Of a stretch of DNA of 64,000 nt, positions 8,504 to 16,777 are shown piece after piece (position 1 is the stretch's first letter; every line of letters starts with the position of its first letter). This DNA comes from Gemmataceae bacterium (lineage in GTDB: Bacteria > Planctomycetota > Planctomycetia > Gemmatales > Gemmataceae). Under the pieces are notes generated by a model. That model was not told where the DNA came from and ran no database searches. It saw only the letters and a list, made by a program, of their open reading frames with translations. The position numbers and the translations under genes are program-made. The DNA lies in the NCBI GenBank assembly GCA_022842245.1, contig JALHPZ010000029.1:1-64000 (forward strand). Direction: 5' to 3'.

Positions 8504-9705
8504 TTCTGCACCCGCGCCTCGGCGAGGTTGATCTGGTTCCCCAGGTACAGACCGTCGCGCTCCAAAGTAATCCGTAACTCTTTGACGCCCTTGACGTCCA
8601 AATTTAACGTCTTCGCCGAGTCTTTTCGGCTCACCTTCGCCGCATAGAGTTCCTTCCCGTCCGCCAGGATCACCAGGCGCACCGTGCTGTTCGCCACCGG
8701 CACGCTCTCGTCGATGCCCGCGACCATCTTCAGCTCGCGGTAGTCGCCGTTCAGCTTGTACGCCAGCGTCGTGTCGGGGTAGAGCCAGATTCCCTTGGCG
8801 TAGGTCACGCCGTCGAGCTTGAGCGGGGCGCCGTCCTGGTTTTTGTCCCGGAGGTAGGTGAAGTACGGCTCGCCAGGCACCTGCTGCGGGGCGGTCACCG
8901 TCGTCTCCATGTCCGAGAGGTACGCGATGTTCCCCTGCGAGAAGTCGAGCTTGGCGAGCGCGGCCGGGGCGTACGTGAAGGTCGCGCCGGCGACGGTGGT
9001 GATGGCGAAGCCGTCCTTCGACACTTTCAGGTCGCGGGCGACCAGGCTGTTGCCGAAGATGTCGTGGACCTTGCAGAGGGTGGGCGGAATCTCGCCGCGC
9101 GGGGGCTGGTTGAACACGAGTCCGCCGGTGGCGCGGGTGAGCTTGTAGTTGACCCGTTCGGCGCCGGCTTCCTTCTCGAACTCGATGGCGTCGCCGGCGT
9201 CGCTGCCGCCCAGCACCGTGCCGGGCACCGGGGACAGGTCGTCACCGGCGCGGACGACGAAGAGGTCGCGCTTGCCGCGGCCGGCGAGGAGCTTACGCCA
9301 GTTCGCGCGGGCTTTGGCGTCGTCGGCGCCGCGCTGGTAGTAGAAGAGCGTTTCGAGCGGGATCGCGAACTTCGGCGCGGGGGCGCCGGCGGCGAGCAGG
9401 GCCGGTTCGACCGCCTTGCCCTTGATGGCGAGGCCGGCGGCGCGGATCACCGAGCCGTCGACGAGTTCGATCTCGTCGTACTTCGCGTCCTTCGCGGGCG
9501 CTTCGACTTTCTTGCCGAAATCGACGACGAACACGTCCTTCACGGCGACGCCGACGGGGCCGGCCTCGGTGCGGATCGTGAGCACGCCGTCGGCGATGCC
9601 GGCCACCTCGCCGACATGCTTCTTGCCGGTGAGGGTGCTGAGGTCGGCGGCGGCGAGCGGGCCGGCGAGGACGAGGATCAGCAGTGCGAAGGCGCGTCGC
9701 TTCAT
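8500..9705 (-). CDS. Exported protein with C-terminal NPCBM (carbohydrate-binding-like) domain
   Basis: A 401-residue exported protein. The reading frame opens further upstream, but the ATG at 9705 (MKRRAFALLILVLAG) gives a clean signal peptide and is preferred. Residues 20-240 are beta-rich, with a repeated strand-turn pattern such as GVLTIRTEAGPVGVAVKDVFVV, and have no named domain. Residues about 255-400 match the NPCBM/NEW2 type of galactose-binding-like beta-sandwich. It includes the typical segment GVTYAKGIWLYPDTTLAY followed by VAGIDESV, and a terminal LRITLERDGLYLGNQINLAEA. Such domains bind sugars or serve as adhesion modules at the cell surface. It lies downstream of the MoxR/VWA cluster on the same strand. 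Confidence 0.82.
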   Translation of the reverse strand: MKRRAFALLILVLAGPLAAADLSTLTGKKHVGEVAGIADGVLTIRTEAGPVGVAVKDVFVVDFGKKVEAPAKDAKYDEIELVDGSVIRAAGLAIKGKAVEPALLAAGAPAPKFAIPLETLFYYQRGADDAKARANWRKLLAGRGKRDLFVVRAGDDLSPVPGTVLGGSDAGDAIEFEKEAGAERVNYKLTRATGGLVFNQPPRGEIPPTLCKVHDIFGNSLVARDLKVSKDGFAITTVAGATFTYAPAALAKLDFSQGNIAYLSDMETTVTAPQQVPGEPYFTYLRDKNQDGAPLKLDGVTYAKGIWLYPDTTLAYKLNGDYRELKMVAGIDESVPVANSTVRLVILADGKELYAAKVSRKDSAKTLNLDVKGVKELRITLERDGLYLGNQINLAEARVQK

Positions 9706-9806
9706 GGGTTCACGCGAAAGGGGCGAGCGGGGCCATCGAAGACACTTTAGCAAACCGGGCGGGACGAAGATACGGGCCGGATCGGGAAAGGCGGCGAAAC
9801 GGGAAC

Positions 9807-9844
9807 AAAAAACCGGAGCCGTCCACGGGGGAATCGGCTCCGGT
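9807..9844 (-). terminator. Rho-independent terminator
   Basis: A 10-bp perfect stem (ACCGGAGCCG at 9812-9821 with CGGCTCCGGT at 9835-9844) is followed on the minus strand by a run of T (plus-strand AAAAAA at 9807-9812). It lies 27 bp after the stop of the gene at 9871-10974, so it should end the upstream cluster transcript. Confidence 0.8.
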
Positions 9845-9870
9845 CGGTTTCGTGTCGCGGCGGGCCGGAA

Positions 9871-10974
9871 TCACGGCTGGACGTTGTGCAGTTTGTTGAG
9901 GGACTTGAAGTACTCCTCGATCATCGGCTTGAACTTCGGCGGCAGGTCGCGGGTGATTTCGGTGATGGCCTTGGCGCGCTCGGCCGCGGGGAGCTTGCCC
10001 CACTCCTCGGCGAGTTTCTTGAGCTTCTTATCGTCGATCTTGCCTTCGCCGGCCACGCCGCCGACGTAGCCATCGCCCGCCGGGTTGTTCCCCTGCTGGG
10101 CGTTGTTGCCCTGTTGGTCGCCCTTGCCGTCGGGGCAGCTGCCGCCGTTGCCCGAACCCTTGCCCTTGGCCTGGTTCTCGAGTTCCTTGATCTTCTCGTC
10201 GAGGCGGAAGACGATCTTCTTCTGGATGTCCTGGGTCTTCTGGCCGCCGCGGGCGAGGTCGAGCCGGCGACCGCTGTTGTCCATGAGCCGGCCGATGTTC
10301 GCGAGGTCCTTCGCGTCCGCGGACCAGTTCTGCATGTCGAAGAACATCAGGGTCGCGACCATCTTGTAGCGGTCCGGCGCGTCGGCCACGTCGTCCAGCA
10401 GGCGGACGATCGACCCGACCGCCTGCTCCTTCTGGATGAGCGCGTGCTCCGAAACGGCCTTGTAGAAGTAATAGGTGGCCGGGTCGACCACTTGCTCCGG
10501 CAGCACGGCCTTGAGGGCGTCCAGCGCCTCCTCGTACACGCGCTTCGCGGACAGCGACTTCGCGTACGCCGTGGCGATGTTCGCCTTGAAGAACGCGTCG
10601 GCCTTCTCGTCCGTCAGGAACTTCGGCAGTTCCGCCGGGGCGGCGGCGTCAAAGTTCTTCGCCGTCTTGAGGAGCGATTCGACTTCCGGGTTCGCGAGCG
10701 CAAGGCTTTCGACGGTCCGGTCGAAGACCGAACGGGATTCCTTCGCCCAGACCTTCTCGAACGAGGCGGCGTCGAACTTGCCGACCGACTTCAGGTAGTG
10801 TTCGGACTTGGCCTTCGCCTCGTCCGGCTTCGCCGCGCGGAGCGTACCGAAGGTGTAGATCGCCGCCGGTGCGACCGGAGTCGGGGCGGGCTCCGCCGCG
10901 CGGATCGGGAATCCGCTCCCCGTAACGGCGACGGCGGAAAAGGCCGCGGTCGCGAGGAACTTGCGAAGAGTCAC
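9871..10974 (-). CDS. Exported hypothetical protein with Gly/Asn/Gln-rich linker
   Basis: A 367-residue exported protein. The GTG at 10974 is preceded by a GGGG-rich site and yields a proper signal peptide (TLRKFLATAAFSAVAV...IRAAEP); the ATG at 11067 would put 31 unlikely residues in front. The bulk (about 45-265) is alpha-helical and looks TPR-like, for example in the segment around AKSLSAKRVYEEALDALKAV. A low-complexity linker (GSGNGGSCPDGKGDQQGNNAQ and onward) leads to a conserved-looking helical tail (KLKKLAEEWGKLPAAERAKA). That tail motif, requiring neighbours to process or bind it, recurs in planctomycetal exported proteins. It is the last gene before a strong terminator, downstream of a similar repeat-rich protein. 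Function unknown. Confidence 0.75.
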   Translation of the reverse strand: MTLRKFLATAAFSAVAVTGSGFPIRAAEPAPTPVAPAAIYTFGTLRAAKPDEAKAKSEHYLKSVGKFDAASFEKVWAKESRSVFDRTVESLALANPEVESLLKTAKNFDAAAPAELPKFLTDEKADAFFKANIATAYAKSLSAKRVYEEALDALKAVLPEQVVDPATYYFYKAVSEHALIQKEQAVGSIVRLLDDVADAPDRYKMVATLMFFDMQNWSADAKDLANIGRLMDNSGRRLDLARGGQKTQDIQKKIVFRLDEKIKELENQAKGKGSGNGGSCPDGKGDQQGNNAQQGNNPAGDGYVGGVAGEGKIDDKKLKKLAEEWGKLPAAERAKAITEITRDLPPKFKPMIEEYFKSLNKLHNVQP

Positions 10975-11167
10975 GTCGGAACCCCCCAAGCGAGAGGATG
11001 AAGTTCGAGGCTGGATGATGTTCGGAGAGGCGAGGGCCGGGCGATATGGTTGTCTATCGACCGGCACTCTTCTCCAACTCTAACGTCTGTCGGCACGTCC
11101 GACAACGATTTTCCGGTTTCTCACGATTCTTTCCCTTTCGGGAATTCGATCCGTTCGCGCCGGGATT

Positions 11168-13300
11168 TCACTTGTTCGCGCCCGTCGCGATCTTGTGGAC
11201 CATGTCCTGGAGCTTCGCCTGACGCTGCGAAAGCTGCCGGAGTTCGTTCTGGATGATCGGGTCGGCCGCCTGCTCGCCCGTGTACTTCGTGGCGTACATC
11301 TTCGTCCGGCTGTTCACCTGCGTCTGGAACGCGCGGATCAGTTTCAGCTCCGCCAGCAGGTCGATCAACTGCTTCGGCCCCGGCTTGCCATCCGATGGCG
11401 GCGACGGCTTGCCTTGTTGGTCCTGGATGTCCTGCTGTGCCTTCTTGAGTGCGGCGATCATGTCCTTGAGGATCTGGATGATGTTCTCCTCGATCGCCTG
11501 CGTGTCGGTGTCCACCCAGGTCGCGGCGAGGCGCTTCTGCACCGCCTGCATGTCGCCCTTCACTTCTTCGAGAACGCTGGCGAACGCGACGGCGGAGCCT
11601 TCCGATTCGAGCAGCTTGAGCGCCTTCTCGGCTTCCGAGACGATTTCCGTCTCCTTGTCGCCGAGCTGTTGGCTCTTCTGGTGGTCGGCCGTCGTCTTCA
11701 TGTTGCCGTTCTTGGCGATCACGGCATGGACCGCCTTCGTGCCCTCGTAGACCTCGATCTGCATCGAGAGCATCCGGTTGCAACGGGCCTCGAGCGCCGC
11801 GAGCGTCTTGAGCATTTCCTCCTCGCGGAGTTGCTTCAGCTTCTTCTTCAGCTCCTCCTCGGCCTTGGCGAGCTTCTCGATCGCTTCGTCGAGCTTCTTG
11901 GCGGCCTGCTTGTTGTCCGGCTTGCGCAGGTCCTCCTCGGCCCCCTTCTGGTGCGGGTAGGCCTCCTCGACCTGCTTGCGGCCGGGGGTCTGCGCCTGTT
12001 GGTTCTGCTGCTGCTGTTGGCCCTGTTGGCCTTGTTGCCCTTGCTGGCCCTGTTGGCCTTGTTGCCCTTGCTGGCCGGCACCCTTCGATTGGGCCTGGGC
12101 CTGCTGCTCGCCTTCCATCGGCTTGCCGCCCTTGCCCTTGGCGTCGCCACCCTGCGCCTGCTGGCCCTTGGACGACTTCGCTTCGCCTTTGCCGCCTTCG
12201 GTCCCCTTGCCTTTGGCTTGCTGCCCATCCTTCGGTTCACCCGGCTGTCCAGCCTTGGGTTCGCCCGCCTTGGGTTCCCCAGCCTTGGGTTCCCCAGCCT
12301 TGGGTTCTCCGGCTTTCGGCTCGCCCGCCTTGGGTTCGCCCGCTTTCGGTTCACCCGCCTTGGGTTCCCCAGCCTTCGGCTCACCGCTGCCCTTCGGTTC
12401 GCCGGCGCCGTCCTTCGGTTCGCCGCCCGGCTTCGGGTCGCCGCCCTTCGGCTCGCCATCCTTACCCATCGGCTTCGCGTCGGAACCCTTATCGCCCTTC
12501 ATCGGGTCGCCGCCGTCCTTGCCGTCTTTAGGCTCGGCCTTGTCGCCGGCGCTGTCGGATTTGGCGTCCGCGGAATTCTCCCCCTCCTTCGCCTCGCCTT
12601 TCGGGCGGGACTTCGGGTCTTCCTTCGCGGACTGGTTCCCCTTCGGGTCGCCGCCCTTCTTGCCCGCCATGCGCTCGGCCAGGTCTTTGGTCTGCTCGGC
12701 CAGGTCCTTCTGCTGGTTCGCCTGTTTGTTCGGGTCGGCCTTGCTGGCCTCGACGATCGCGCGCTGCACTTCCGTGCGTCGCTTGAGGTCGGACACTTCC
12801 TTCAGGAATCGCTCCAGCGAGGCGATCTCCTTCTTCAGCCGTTCCGATTCGTCCTCCGTCTGGAGGATGGCGATCATCTCGGTGATGGCCTGGATGAGTT
12901 CCTTGTTCTTCCCTTGCAGGCCGCCGAGGTCCTGCGGGTTGTCGCTGCCCTTGCTCAGGCCGCCGATGAGCGTCTTGAACTGGGAGTCGATGCTGGCCTT
13001 CTGGGCGTGTTCGAGGGCGGCGTAGATCGTCTTCGCGCGTTCCTTGTCCTCGGGCCGTTCGCTCTTCTCCAGCCGCTGGGCGAGGGTGAGCAGGCCGCGG
13101 GAGATTTCCTGGAAGACCTTGGCGGTCTGTTCGGACGAGCCGCGCAGATCCTTGGTCGTGGTCGGGGCTTCGGGCGGCGCGGTTGGCTTGGCTTTCGGGT
13201 CGGCGGGCTTAGGGCCTTGCGCCGGGATCGCGGCGACGGCGAACAACAGGACCGACGCGGCGGCGAAGTGGCCGAGGGCGAACGACAGGCGACGACTCAT
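11168..13300 (-). CDS. Exported coiled-coil protein with GEPKA and GQQ repeat tracts
   Basis: A 710-residue exported protein: signal peptide (1-28), a helical coiled-coil region (about 50-220), then about 200 residues of low complexity. The first tract is Lys/Gly/Asp-rich and contains eight consecutive GEPKA pentapeptides near residues 302-341. The second contains repeated GQQ triplets (about 410-435). A C-terminal helical domain (about 450-710) carries long heptad-like Glu/Lys segments such as KLAKAEEELKKKLKQLREEE. The whole resembles a rod with a flexible, hydrophilic spacer, which suits an envelope or matrix protein. It follows the DUF4175-like membrane protein and precedes another exported linker protein on the same strand, so it probably belongs to the MoxR/VWA cluster. 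The repeat tract is a likely site of length variation between strains. Confidence 0.8.
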   Translation of the reverse strand: MSRRLSFALGHFAAASVLLFAVAAIPAQGPKPADPKAKPTAPPEAPTTTKDLRGSSEQTAKVFQEISRGLLTLAQRLEKSERPEDKERAKTIYAALEHAQKASIDSQFKTLIGGLSKGSDNPQDLGGLQGKNKELIQAITEMIAILQTEDESERLKKEIASLERFLKEVSDLKRRTEVQRAIVEASKADPNKQANQQKDLAEQTKDLAERMAGKKGGDPKGNQSAKEDPKSRPKGEAKEGENSADAKSDSAGDKAEPKDGKDGGDPMKGDKGSDAKPMGKDGEPKGGDPKPGGEPKDGAGEPKGSGEPKAGEPKAGEPKAGEPKAGEPKAGEPKAGEPKAGEPKAGEPKAGQPGEPKDGQQAKGKGTEGGKGEAKSSKGQQAQGGDAKGKGGKPMEGEQQAQAQSKGAGQQGQQGQQGQQGQQGQQGQQQQQNQQAQTPGRKQVEEAYPHQKGAEEDLRKPDNKQAAKKLDEAIEKLAKAEEELKKKLKQLREEEMLKTLAALEARCNRMLSMQIEVYEGTKAVHAVIAKNGNMKTTADHQKSQQLGDKETEIVSEAEKALKLLESEGSAVAFASVLEEVKGDMQAVQKRLAATWVDTDTQAIEENIIQILKDMIAALKKAQQDIQDQQGKPSPPSDGKPGPKQLIDLLAELKLIRAFQTQVNSRTKMYATKYTGEQAADPIIQNELRQLSQRQAKLQDMVHKIATGANK
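12000..12079. repeat. In-frame 9-bp repeats (GQQ tract)
   Basis: Within the coding sequence, units reading CTGTTGGCC and CTTGTTGCCC on the plus strand encode the GQQ triplet repeat. They are imperfect at third positions, which argues that the amino-acid pattern has been kept by selection after expansion. Confidence 0.75.
12232..12397. repeat. In-frame 15-bp repeats (GEPKA tract)
   Basis: Consecutive 15-bp units of the type TTGGGTTCGCCCGCC (plus strand) encode GEPKA eight times, with flanking degenerate copies. Several neighbouring units are identical while others differ at synonymous sites, as expected of replication slippage in a hydrophilic spacer. Confidence 0.8.
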
Positions 13301-13377
13301 GAGAATCTCCCGAACGCGGAGGTTCGGACATGAACGGGACTATCCACACGATAGACGATTCAGGCCGGGGCGACCAA

Positions 13378-13400
13378 CGCGGGAATCCTGAATTCCCGCG
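13378..13400 (-). terminator. Possible terminator hairpin
   Basis: CGCGGGAAT (13378-13386) pairs perfectly with ATTCCCGCG (13392-13400) around a 5-nt loop, 3 bp past the stop of the DUF4175-like gene. No T-run follows on the minus strand, so it may stabilise a 3' end or attenuate transcription instead of terminating it. Confidence 0.4.
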
Positions 13401-13403
13401 CGA

Positions 13404-16400
13404 TCATTTGACTTTGACCTTCACCTCGACCGGGTTGCCCACCGAAGGTACCAACTTGATCGTATATTCGCCAGACTGATTTCCGGCGGTGATCTCGTAT
13501 TCCACCGCGTCCTTGTCGTCGGCGACGGTGATTTCAACCGGCACCTTCACCTGCCCGCCGGGCGGGGCCTCGAATTTCACCTTGTAGACGTTGCCGTCGA
13601 ACGCCAGCCAGTTGAGCGGGTTCTTGACGAGTTTCTTCTCGCCCTGGGCCAGTTCGACCGTGGGAATGGTCGAAATCACGGGCATCCGAAGGCGTTCGAG
13701 GGCGCCGCGCATCAGGTCGGCAAAAACCTTGTCGTTGGCCTCCAGCCGGTTTCGGACCTTCTCCAGTTCCGCGCGAATCTTGCTCAGGCTGACCGACTCA
13801 CCGAGCTTTTCGCGCAGCGCCTGCACCATGTTGACGAGCGTCTGGAGGTCGGCCTGATCCTTGGCGATGAGTGCTTCTTCGGGCCGGCGGCCTTCGAGGA
13901 GGGACGACAGGAACGACTTGTGCGTGTCCTCGGCGGTGGCGAAGCCCTTCTCGAGGATCAGGGCGAGGTCGCGAAGGATTTCGCCTTCGATCCGCTTCTG
14001 CGTCTGGCGGATGTCGTTGAAGCGGGCTTCCTTCTCGAGCCGCTTGTATTCGGTCTGGATGGCGGTCGTGAGTTCGCGCGCCTTGGCGACGTCCTGCCCG
14101 AGGTCCTGGGCGCGGACACCGGCGGACACCAGCACGTCGGGCGGCGGGGCGAGGTCGCGCAGGCGGCCGGCGGTCTGGTTCAGTTTCGCCTGCGCCTCCC
14201 GCAGCTTCTTGAGCACATCGTCGAGGCGGGCGATCTGCACTTCCTCGTCCTTGGCCATCTCCACGAGCAGTTCGGCCTCGGAAATCACGAGCAGGCGCAC
14301 GGTTTCGAGGCTCTGGCCGACCTTGGGGCCGGTCTCGTAGTTCGTGTCGGTGGCCCGCAGCGTCACGTCGACGCGATAGCGAGGCTGCATCTTCGCGCGG
14401 TCCTTCTCCTCGAGCGCCGGGATGGCGGCGCGCAAGTCGAAATTGTCGGTGTCCTGATCGCGGAAGCGGAGTTCCCGGACGACTTGCGGGTCGTCGGGGG
14501 GCTGGGGAATGTCGAGGCGTTTCCGGAGGGCGTCGAGCGTGTCGGGCCGGCGCTTCGCGAACTCCTCGGTGAAGCGCGGCAGGGCGTACTCGCCGGCGAC
14601 GGCCTTGCCGAGATTCTTGTCGGAAGAATCCTGCATGAGTTGCGCGCCGAGCACCGTCCGCACCGGGGTGGCGATCGACGGCAGTCCGGGCGCGCCCGCA
14701 AACAGGCCCGCGAGGATCGGGATCTTCGCCTCCACCGTCACGGCGGCGTCCACCTGCTGGTAGCTGTAGGCGAACGCCACCTTACTCAGGCCCGCGTCGT
14801 CCTTCACCTTGCTTTCGTCCACGAATGGCACCTTCGCCACCGGCGTCACGAGGTAGGCGTTCCCCTGCTTCCGCAGGGCGTCCACGGCCAGCTCGATCAC
14901 CGGCACACCGTCTTCGGACACCTGCACCAGCACGAGGCGCGAACTCGTCACGTCGTCGTCGTCCACGAGCGTCAGCTCGAATTCGAGGTTCGCGGTCGGG
15001 CGGTCGGCGTCGCGGAACGACAGGGCGAATTCGGTGCGATCCGGATTCGTAGTCGGCACGACGAGCGGATTCGTGTCGCCGGCCGGGTGGCCGGGCAGCT
15101 TGCCGATCTTCGGCGTGGCGAGGACGTGCTTGAGCGGCTTGTCGGCCACGCCGCGGAGGACGAACTCGGTGCCCTGCGTGATCGTGAACAGCGACTTGTC
15201 GCCGGTGAGCGAGAGTTCCTTGTCGCCGAGGACCTGGCGCAGTCCCTTGAGGGCCAGGAAGTCCTGTTTGCCGTCGACGAACGGCGGGGCGTGATAGAGG
15301 TACGCGGGCTGGTATTCGGTGCGGGCGAGTCGGGAGAACGCCGGCGGCGGTACGAGCGTGACGGCGCGGGCGAGCGTGGTGAAGTCCCCGCCGCGGACCG
15401 TGAAGCGGATCGATTCCTTAAGCCCGGAGATTTCGCCGGTGAAGGCGTTGCCGGCCTCGCGGTTCAGGTTGATCCGGCCGCGCGTCTTGGTGCCGCCGTA
15501 CGAGAGAGTCATCGCGTCCGGGATGTCGAGCTTGCGGAGGGTGCGGGACATGCGCGAATCGGCGGCGAGCGCTTCGAGCTTGGCAAGGAGCGGCGCGACG
15601 CCGGCGGCGTTCGCGACTTCGGCTTCGATCCGGTCGAGATCCCACTCGCGAGCCTCGGCTGGGAGCTTGGCGCCGTCGCCGGCGAAGATGCCGTTGGCGA
15701 GGGAACCGACCCCGGGCAGGTTCTCGGCGAGGTCGCTCCACAGGAGGGGGCGCCAGCCGTGCGCGCGGGCGCGGTCGGCGATCACCCAGCGATACGCGCG
15801 GGCGCGGACTTTCGGGGCGGCCGCGTCCTTGCCGATGCGCAGCTCCTGATCGGGGAATCCGACGAGTTCGATATGGGCGTTCCGGGGCCAGGGGGTGCTG
15901 CGGAAGAGGACGTTGCGTTCGGCCCAGATGGTGGCGACGTCGCCGAATTCGCCGGTGAACTTGTTGGCGGAGCGCTGGCCGATCGCGGCGTAGGCGGCGT
16001 AGGCGGCGGCGAGCGAACCGATGCCGACGACGCCGAGCGCGATCGCCTTGCGGCCGATCCGGTCCCAGTTGAAGACGGAGGCGACGGGCACCTGCGCGAC
16101 GCGTTCGCGGGCTTCGTCCACGGTGCGGCGGATCATGTCTTCGGAGTAGCCGTACTTCTTCTGCCGGTCGATGTCGGCGAGTTCGACGGCGGTGATGAGC
16201 CGGTCGCCGAGCACGTCGGGGAAGCGCTTTTCGAGCACGAGCGCCATTTCGCGGTCCTCGTCGGCGCCGCGGAGCCAGAAGAGGAAGCGGTAGAGCAGGA
16301 TGACGAGGAACACCGGCGCGAAGACCGCGGCGATGAGCACGTGGAAGAGGGCCGGAAGTTCCAGCAGGTGCCGGCGGATCCACGGTTGCGGGATCATGCC

Positions 16401-16700
16401 GAAGAGGCGTTTGACCGATTCGCGGCGGACGACGAGGACGCCGAGCAGACCGAGGACGAGCGCGAGCTGGCCGAGGTGGCGGAGCACGCGCGGGGAATCG
16501 AGGACCCAGTCGAATCCGGAGAGTTTGAAGACGCCGAAGTCGAGCGCGAGGCCGAGCCAGAACCAGAGGACCACGACGATGGCGACGGTGACGGCGACAT
16601 CGGCGAGGATGTATTGCCGGATCGTGCCGCGGATCTGGTCCAGCGGCCCGGCCAGTTTCGCGTCGAGGCGGTTCGGCGATTCCACGGTGTCGGCAGGCAT
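13404..16700 (-). CDS. DUF4175-like large membrane protein of the MoxR/VWA cluster
   Basis: A 1098-residue membrane protein. The reading frame stays open far upstream inside the preceding gene, but the ATG at 16700 (MPADTVESPN) sits at the gene boundary and directly precedes the hydrophobic segments. Transmembrane helices are visible at about 33-53, 80-97, 117-140 and 228-250. Then comes a large, mainly beta and later coiled-coil soluble region: about 620-700 has beta-sandwich-like strands, and about 840-1000 is rich in heptads such as LARLDDVLKKLREAQAKLN. The first 200 residues resemble DUF4175 proteins, which accompany MoxR, DUF58 and VWA genes in other phyla. The C-terminal 70 residues look like a small beta-sandwich. 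A structural role in an envelope complex is likely; enzymatic motifs are not seen. Confidence 0.8.
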   Translation of the reverse strand: MPADTVESPNRLDAKLAGPLDQIRGTIRQYILADVAVTVAIVVVLWFWLGLALDFGVFKLSGFDWVLDSPRVLRHLGQLALVLGLLGVLVVRRESVKRLFGMIPQPWIRRHLLELPALFHVLIAAVFAPVFLVILLYRFLFWLRGADEDREMALVLEKRFPDVLGDRLITAVELADIDRQKKYGYSEDMIRRTVDEARERVAQVPVASVFNWDRIGRKAIALGVVGIGSLAAAYAAYAAIGQRSANKFTGEFGDVATIWAERNVLFRSTPWPRNAHIELVGFPDQELRIGKDAAAPKVRARAYRWVIADRARAHGWRPLLWSDLAENLPGVGSLANGIFAGDGAKLPAEAREWDLDRIEAEVANAAGVAPLLAKLEALAADSRMSRTLRKLDIPDAMTLSYGGTKTRGRINLNREAGNAFTGEISGLKESIRFTVRGGDFTTLARAVTLVPPPAFSRLARTEYQPAYLYHAPPFVDGKQDFLALKGLRQVLGDKELSLTGDKSLFTITQGTEFVLRGVADKPLKHVLATPKIGKLPGHPAGDTNPLVVPTTNPDRTEFALSFRDADRPTANLEFELTLVDDDDVTSSRLVLVQVSEDGVPVIELAVDALRKQGNAYLVTPVAKVPFVDESKVKDDAGLSKVAFAYSYQQVDAAVTVEAKIPILAGLFAGAPGLPSIATPVRTVLGAQLMQDSSDKNLGKAVAGEYALPRFTEEFAKRRPDTLDALRKRLDIPQPPDDPQVVRELRFRDQDTDNFDLRAAIPALEEKDRAKMQPRYRVDVTLRATDTNYETGPKVGQSLETVRLLVISEAELLVEMAKDEEVQIARLDDVLKKLREAQAKLNQTAGRLRDLAPPPDVLVSAGVRAQDLGQDVAKARELTTAIQTEYKRLEKEARFNDIRQTQKRIEGEILRDLALILEKGFATAEDTHKSFLSSLLEGRRPEEALIAKDQADLQTLVNMVQALREKLGESVSLSKIRAELEKVRNRLEANDKVFADLMRGALERLRMPVISTIPTVELAQGEKKLVKNPLNWLAFDGNVYKVKFEAPPGGQVKVPVEITVADDKDAVEYEITAGNQSGEYTIKLVPSVGNPVEVKVKVK

Positions 16701-16777
16701 ATCTCGGTGTCCAATCGAATAATTCAGCGGTTGAACCCGCCAGACTTCCGAAGTCCGGCTTCGACATCGGAAGTCGA

